Position numbers and translations under genes: made by a program. The notes beneath the pieces are model-generated. The model was given only the letters and a program-made list of their open reading frames with translations, searched no databases and was not told the DNA's origin. From contig CAKOMH010000001.1 of NCBI GenBank assembly GCA_934096595.1, positions 10,578-74,577 on the forward strand: a stretch of DNA of 64,000 nt, in the 5' to 3' direction. The stretch comes from CAG-605 sp934096595. GTDB lineage: Bacteria; Bacillota_I; Bacilli_A; RF39; UBA660. Below, in pieces: positions 59,450 through 64,000 of the stretch; within the stretch, counting starts at the first letter, position 1; the number at the start of each line of letters is the position of its first letter.

Positions 59450-61264
59450 TCTAAATATCTCTTCTATCATTTTTAAATAAACAAATACTAAATTACTACT
59501 TTTACTTTCAAACAATAATTTTCGGGCTAAATCAACATCATCGGTAATAATATTATCCACATTTAAATCTAACATCTTATTAATACTATCTTTACTATTA
59601 ACCGTCCAAGCATATACTTCTTTTCCGTTATTATGTAAATTCTTTACTAATTCTTTATTTATAGATGAAGCCTCAATACTAAAATTATCCGCTTTATCTA
59701 ACTTTAATATATCTCCATAAGCAAAACTCATTATATATCCTGTAGCAATTTTATTATCTATTTCTTTTATTTCTTCTAATACATTATACTTAGATGATGT
59801 TAATACCACTCTATCTTCTAAATGATATTTCTTAATTAATTTAATAGTATTTTCTACTAGTAATCTATCTTCGTAATAAGGTTTAATTTCTACATTAAAT
59901 TTAATATTATTAACAAGTCCCCAATTAAATACATCACTTAATAACGGTACTTTAACTTCTTTATTAGAACCATCTATATTATTTAAATTAATTTCTTGTA
60001 ATTGATCATAAGTTAAATCATATATATTTTTATCAACCCCTGCCACTCTTTTTAAATTAGCATCATGACTAACAACGACTCTTTTATCACTCGTTAATTG
60101 AACATCTAGTTCTATCCAATCCGCACTTTTATCTAAGGCTGATATAAATGCCACCATAGTATTTTCTGGATAATTTATACTATCCCCTCTATGTGCTGTT
60201 ATCTCTGTATTTTTTATATATTCTATATTAAAGTTATATTTATTAGTAGCAATACCATAAGTAAAGACACTTCCCGTTATAATAGCAATTATTCCTAAAG
60301 CCACTTTAAAATGTTGCCATCTTTTCGTTGATATTACAACTCTTCTTTTTTTATTAAAATTAATATGTTTAATTTTTTCTTTATTTTTTTCTTTATGACG
60401 ATAATACATAATACTCATAACAGCATAACTTAGGGGCATAGATAAGGAAGCAAAGATTATTAAGGATACGGCTAAAAAAATACCTATAATTGTAATAAAA
60501 ACACTACCTATTATCATTACCTTACTAAGTAACTTATAGATAAGATATATTAAAGCCACCCCCGTTAAAACAAAAACTAAATATAAAGCATAAACAATCC
60601 CTTGGGTAACTACTAATTTAATTAAATCTTTTATTCTACTATTTTCACTTAATTTAATACTTCTTTTCCTAGCCTCTTTAAAATCACAATTTTCTAAAAC
60701 ATAATAAAATATAGCATATAACCAGCGTAATAATAATACCATTAATAATCCAAAGCATCCCCAAAATATAATCATAAATAATATATTATTATTAATATAA
60801 TCCATAATAAATTCTGGTATATTTATAGAAGAAATAAATCCGGAAACAACCCCTATATTTAAAAATGGTATTAAAAATAATAACATAAAGGCTAAGGCTA
60901 TATTCTTAGATCTAAAAACTTCCCAAGACTTTCTAAAAGATATCGAAAGTACTTCCTTTAACTCAATCTTTTTTTCTTGATATGAGGCATCTAATATAAT
61001 AATTATTGTTGATAAATCAAAAAAAGTATATACCAACATAAATAAGATAAGTAAAATTACCATTATTATTACAATGGGATTGCTAATAAAACTAAGTATA
61101 TTTTCTAAAGTTAGATACTCATATCCTGTAATTTTCATAATTATATTAAAAAGATTCAAAAATAAAGGTGCAAATATTAAAAAACTAGTAACCTTAAAAC
61201 CAGCTTGAAAAGTAACTAACTCTTTAAAATTATAAAGTAACATATTTTTTATTTTATTTATCAT
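59447..61264 (-). CDS. Membrane glycerophosphodiester phosphodiesterase
   Basis: About 605 residues from the ATG at 61264 (AGAGGA upstream). The N-terminal ~330 residues hold about 7-8 membrane helices of the GDPD membrane-domain family. The C-terminal GDPD domain has TAHRGDSINYPENTMVAF, ELDVQLTSDKRVVVSHDANL and FNVEIKPYYEDR (catalytic His, Glu and Asp positions), ending with AWTVNSKDSINKML. It likely hydrolyses glycerophosphodiesters or lipoteichoic acid fragments at the membrane. Single gene. Confidence 0.92.
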   Translation of the reverse strand: MINKIKNMLLYNFKELVTFQAGFKVTSFLIFAPLFLNLFNIIMKITGYEYLTLENILSFISNPIVIIMVILLILFMLVYTFFDLSTIIIILDASYQEKKIELKEVLSISFRKSWEVFRSKNIALAFMLLFLIPFLNIGVVSGFISSINIPEFIMDYINNNILFMIIFWGCFGLLMVLLLRWLYAIFYYVLENCDFKEARKRSIKLSENSRIKDLIKLVVTQGIVYALYLVFVLTGVALIYLIYKLLSKVMIIGSVFITIIGIFLAVSLIIFASLSMPLSYAVMSIMYYRHKEKNKEKIKHINFNKKRRVVISTKRWQHFKVALGIIAIITGSVFTYGIATNKYNFNIEYIKNTEITAHRGDSINYPENTMVAFISALDKSADWIELDVQLTSDKRVVVSHDANLKRVAGVDKNIYDLTYDQLQEINLNNIDGSNKEVKVPLLSDVFNWGLVNNIKFNVEIKPYYEDRLLVENTIKLIKKYHLEDRVVLTSSKYNVLEEIKEIDNKIATGYIMSFAYGDILKLDKADNFSIEASSINKELVKNLHNNGKEVYAWTVNSKDSINKMLDLNVDNIITDDVDLARKLLFESKSSNLVFVYLKMIEEIFR

Positions 61265-61400
61265 AAACTTCCTCTTAAGACTACTAAAGTATATCACATT
61301 AACTTTCTAAATTGGTCGCCTAAAAAGCGACAATTACAAAAATTTTAAAAAATATTTATTTAAATAAAAAATAACACTATTTAAGTGCTATTTAATCATT

Positions 61401-62060
61401 TTACTTTTTTAATGTAAGAACTGTATACTTTGATAACATTTTGCCATTTTCTTCAACTAATACACTGCTAACATCAGTAGAATATCCCACTAGTTCGCCA
61501 TTGCAATATTCTCTTTTTGCTTCAGTATAGAACACAACTTCTTTATAGGTAGCTGTAGTCACAAACTTTTTACCAGACGGATAATCAAATTCAAAATTTT
61601 TAGCATCATTATTAGAATCTAAAATAATTCTTTTAACATGACCATCTTTATATTTTATGACTATACCAACGCCAAGATTTTTTTGTCCAATAGGTTCTAT
61701 GCTTCTACAATATGTTCCTTCCAAGCAATATCCACTTGGTGCAACAAAAGTTATATCCGAACCATGGCGATACTCTTTAGCAGCTTTATATTCATATTCG
61801 TCTACCATAATATCGCCATAATAAGCATCTGCAACACTTTCGGATTTTTTTATCTCATTTAAACGATGTTGCATTCCAACACTAACACCATTTTCTTTTG
61901 AATCAATAAAGTTAACTACTTTACTCTTCAAACAATCATGGCTATGATGATTAGTCATATCACAATTAATATCCATTGCAAGGCCGGTAACTAAAACACC
62001 ACTAACAACTACAAGTGCGGCGTATTTTTTTATTTCATCTTTATCAATTTTAATATTCAT
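61401..62060 (-). CDS. Membrane-anchored protein of a tandem family (member 1)
   Basis: 219 residues from the ATG at 62060 (GGAGGA upstream; upstream Met in poor context). N-terminal anchor KKYAALVVVSGVLVTGLAMD, then INCDMTNHHSHDCLKSKVVN and the GMQHRLN motif; later GIVIKYKDGHVKRIIL. It shares with members 2 and 3 the pattern C-x(3,5)-HS/T-K/H-E/D-x-C-x3-K, an HQ/HR motif, and a Y-x-DG segment. This copy has more Cys than the others. Function unknown. Confidence 0.65.
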   Translation of the reverse strand: MNIKIDKDEIKKYAALVVVSGVLVTGLAMDINCDMTNHHSHDCLKSKVVNFIDSKENGVSVGMQHRLNEIKKSESVADAYYGDIMVDEYEYKAAKEYRHGSDITFVAPSGYCLEGTYCRSIEPIGQKNLGVGIVIKYKDGHVKRIILDSNNDAKNFEFDYPSGKKFVTTATYKEVVFYTEAKREYCNGELVGYSTDVSSVLVEENGKMLSKYTVLTLKK

Positions 62061-62124
62061 ACACAATCTTCCTCCGTCAAAATATACTAGCATACTTAAA
62101 ATAAAATATCAACACTATTACAAA

Positions 62125-62628
62125 TTATCTATTACGCTTAACAACTTTTTCTAATTTAAAATCTGGATCATACTCTACTTCTGTTTGTTCAAACACTAAA
62201 GAATCCTTAGTACCATCACTATAGTAAGTAGTAATACCATTTTCACCCTTTGAATACTCGTTAGTGTATACTTCTTCTAATCCATTTTCATAAATTTTAT
62301 GAAATTCTTCTATATAAGTAATTTGTCCATAAATTGAGCCCACAATTGTCTTTTCTTCTTTATCAGTATCTTCACCGTATTTTTTACTATAATAATCCTC
62401 GGCTAAATGTGTTAACTGATGTTCTGCTCCTCTTGGAATTTCATAATCTAACTCTGCATTTTTATAATTTGGTAACATATTAAGTAATTTAGTTACAGGA
62501 CATAACTCTTTAGAGTGATCAGTTTTTTTGCAACCAATAGCAAGCCCAAGTGGCGTTCCTACTACAGCCGCTAAAACTACTCCAGCTGTAAATCTTTTAA
62601 TATTTTCTTTATTAATTTTAATATTCAT
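62125..62628 (-). CDS. Membrane-anchored protein of a tandem family (member 2)
   Basis: 167 residues. Anchor FTAGVVLAAVVGTPLGLAIG, then CKKTDHSKELCPVTKLLNML, EHQLTHLAEDYY, and GITTYYSDGTKDSLVF near the end. GGGGGA precedes the ATG. MNIKINKENIKR at the start is shared with member 1 (MNIKIDKDEIKK). The paired Cys are probably outside the cell and could form a disulfide or metal site with the His. Confidence 0.65.
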   Translation of the reverse strand: MNIKINKENIKRFTAGVVLAAVVGTPLGLAIGCKKTDHSKELCPVTKLLNMLPNYKNAELDYEIPRGAEHQLTHLAEDYYSKKYGEDTDKEEKTIVGSIYGQITYIEEFHKIYENGLEEVYTNEYSKGENGITTYYSDGTKDSLVFEQTEVEYDPDFKLEKVVKRNR

Positions 62629-62689
62629 CTTTTCTCCCCCTTTAGGTAACTGTTATTATACACTTTAATTTTTTAAAATCAAGTCCCAA

Positions 62690-63169
62690 TTATTTAGAAA
62701 AATCCAGTGTTATTAGTTCTTTACTAGTCCCATCTTTAAAATAAGTAGTAATACCATATAGACCTCTAAATTGTTCCCCTATTTTAACTTTTTTCTCACA
62801 AGTTCCATCTTCTTTTAAAGTGAACCCTTCTGGAGCCTCATAATACAAATGACCAGCCTCATCACAATTTACAAGAGCCTCTGTTGTATAGATATTATAA
62901 ACTGGTTCAATAATTTCTCCATATTCTATTTTATCTATTTGAACTTTATCTTCCCCATAAGCAATTGTCATGTTTTTTATCTGATGTCTGCTCATTAACT
63001 TTGACTCCGGATTAATAAAATAGACAATATTTAATATTTTAGTAACTGGACAAACTTCTTTCGTATGGTCAGTATGGATACATTTAACATATATCCCTAT
63101 AAAACTAATGGTTAATATCATTAAAATACCAATAGTTAATAAAATTATCCCTTTTTTCTTCTTATTCAC
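62690..63169 (-). CDS. Membrane-anchored protein of a tandem family (member 3)
   Basis: 159 residues from a GTG at 63169, ten bases after AAGGGGG; an ATG 19 codons upstream has no site. Anchor GIILLTIGILMILTISFIGI, then KCIHTDHTKEVCPVTKILNI, SRHQIKNMTIAYGED, and GITTYFKDGTSKELITLDF. Same family as members 1 and 2, with a more distant N-terminus. Confidence 0.6.
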   Translation of the reverse strand: MNKKKKGIILLTIGILMILTISFIGIYVKCIHTDHTKEVCPVTKILNIVYFINPESKLMSRHQIKNMTIAYGEDKVQIDKIEYGEIIEPVYNIYTTEALVNCDEAGHLYYEAPEGFTLKEDGTCEKKVKIGEQFRGLYGITTYFKDGTSKELITLDFSK

Positions 63170-63252
63170 TGCAACCAATCCCCCTTGGTTGAAGCTTATA
63201 CTACCACACTTGTTTACAAAATGCAACCATTTTTAATTCTAGTCATTTTAAC

Positions 63253-63690
63253 TTATATAGTTTCGATATCTTCTAAATATCTAATTGCTTCCCAATACTT
63301 CATGGATCTTTTTTTATCCCTATCGGTTACTTCATCCAATCTAGTTAAATCTCTATTATGTTCTAAATCTTTTATTTTTACTTTGGTTGCTAACTTATTT
63401 GTTTTAACTCTTTTAATATACATAACATAATCATCATATTCTTTCTTTGTTAATACTCTTAAGGCGGTAATTATATCATCATTAAAATATTTACTTAAAA
63501 TTTCTAAAGTAATATCACTATCTTCTATAACATCGTGTAAAAGTGCTACTACACAAGATTCTTCACTATCCATTTGTTCAGCAATATGAATAGGATGAAA
63601 TATATAGGGAACTCCTGCTTTATCAGTTTGACCTTCATGAGCCTTATAAGCAATCTTACTTGCTAATCTTGTTAACTTCGTATTTATCAT
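63253..63690 (-). CDS. HD-domain (p)ppGpp hydrolase-like protein (Mesh1-like)
   Basis: 145 residues, a single HD domain without synthetase. Motifs: SKIAYKAHEGQTDKAGVPYI, FHPIHIAEQM, VVALLHDVIEDSDI, and KIKDLEHNRD, matching RelA/SpoT-type HD hydrolases. Free-standing small alarmone hydrolases of this size exist. It probably removes pyrophosphate from (p)ppGpp or a related nucleotide; other phosphohydrolase substrates are possible. Confidence 0.82.
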   Translation of the reverse strand: MINTKLTRLASKIAYKAHEGQTDKAGVPYIFHPIHIAEQMDSEESCVVALLHDVIEDSDITLEILSKYFNDDIITALRVLTKKEYDDYVMYIKRVKTNKLATKVKIKDLEHNRDLTRLDEVTDRDKKRSMKYWEAIRYLEDIETI

Positions 63691-63727
63691 TAAAAATATC
63701 TCCTAAACTTCTATTTAAATTTTATCA

Positions 63728-63765
63728 AAAATAAAAAGTAAGTAAATACTATTTTAAGTACTTAC
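63728..63765 (-). terminator. Terminator overlapping the end of the HPt gene
   Basis: GTAAGTA pairs with TACTTAC across the stop codon, then TTTTTATTTTT on the minus strand. Confidence 0.7.
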
Positions 63766-64000
63766 CTACTATTTCTATTACTCTATTAAATTCTCTTTCT
63801 AACTCTTTAAAATTATTAATTACATAATCAGTATCATTTTCTTTACTTTTTAATTCATGGTCTAAAAATATTTCGGCTAATTTATTCATTCCAAAATACT
63901 TGGCATCACTTTTTAGGGAATGTACTTCTACACTATAATTTTGCATATCTTTATTATCTAATAATTCTTTTATTTTCTTAAATTTATTTAAAGAATCTTT
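63749..64000 (-). CDS. HPt-domain protein, C-terminal part (cut by window edge)
   Basis: The reading frame is open from the stop at 63749 to base 64000 (about 83 residues); the Met at 63946 is probably internal. VEVHSLKSDAKYFGMNKLAE is the phosphotransfer helix, with His in the HPt motif H-x-LK. It may be the C-terminus of a hybrid sensor kinase or a stand-alone phosphotransferase. The rest is outside the window. Confidence 0.75.
   Translation of the reverse strand, partial: KDSLNKFKKIKELLDNKDMQNYSVEVHSLKSDAKYFGMNKLAEIFLDHELKSKENDTDYVINNFKELEREFNRVIEIVGKYLK

Overview
The window is very AT-rich, with compact operons, AGGAG-type Shine-Dalgarno sites, a Bacillus-like ribosomal operon order and T-tailed hairpin terminators. 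This points to a low-GC Bacillota, most likely an uncultivated gut Bacilli/Erysipelotrichia-type lineage (inference). UGA acts as a stop: genes are intact under the standard code, and prfB carries a UGA-dependent programmed frameshift site. Spo0A, GerQ, WhiA, FtsEX, WalJ and an NrtR-like protein fit Bacillota. Spo0A and GerQ suggest past or present sporulation. No rRNA, tRNA, CRISPR array or complete insertion sequence was seen.

Layout. 1-9346 (minus): S10-spc ribosomal protein operon from rpsJ to secY (cut by the window edge), with rpmD missing. 9650-18154 (minus): central glycolysis genes (gpmI, pgk, gap) around spo0A, an unknown gene between gap and pgk, and a TGS/uridine-kinase-type nucleoside kinase. 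18227-27348: an unknown membrane protein, whiA, the ftsE-ftsX-M23 peptidase division operon, a class A beta-lactamase-fold protein, a YitT protein, gerQ and an MBL hydrolase. 27439-34739: lemA, ung, then rplI-dnaB-M23/LysM/G5-walJ-rlmH and rpsF-ssb-rpsR with an S6:S18-type leader. 34900-41570: a DcuC/YfcC transporter, a zincin, an NrtR-like regulator, an XRE regulator beside an unknown gene with a consensus promoter and operator, a surface protein, and a small locus with two copies of a noncoding RNA gene. 41576-55145: typA, several surface proteins, a second YitT, two paralogous secreted zincins, prfB, three tandem kinase-fold paralogs and an SDR. 55222-64000: a DUF3990/DUF3791-type toxin-antitoxin pair, an ABC-F ATPase, another zincin, a membrane glycerophosphodiesterase, three tandem paralogous membrane-anchored proteins, an alarmone-hydrolase-like HD protein and a truncated HPt protein.

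Most notable: (1) a ~155 bp noncoding RNA gene present twice in direct orientation (40813-40967 and 41243-41396) with consensus-like promoter, hairpins and terminator on the minus strand. All three stem substitutions between the copies keep pairing as G-U only in the minus-strand RNA. A related segment in opposite orientation leads a 55-codon ORF with a strong ribosome-binding site, so the locus resembles a convergent mRNA/antisense RNA module. (2) A Spo0A whose phospho-acceptor Asp is Ser57 but whose DNA-binding domain is well conserved, with a 0A-box-like sequence upstream of its own gene. (3) Families of tandem unknown paralogs (three kinase-fold proteins; three membrane-anchored CxxxDHxxxxC proteins; two large secreted zincins). 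(4) A perfect G3N1 quadruplex motif in an AT-rich intergenic region.
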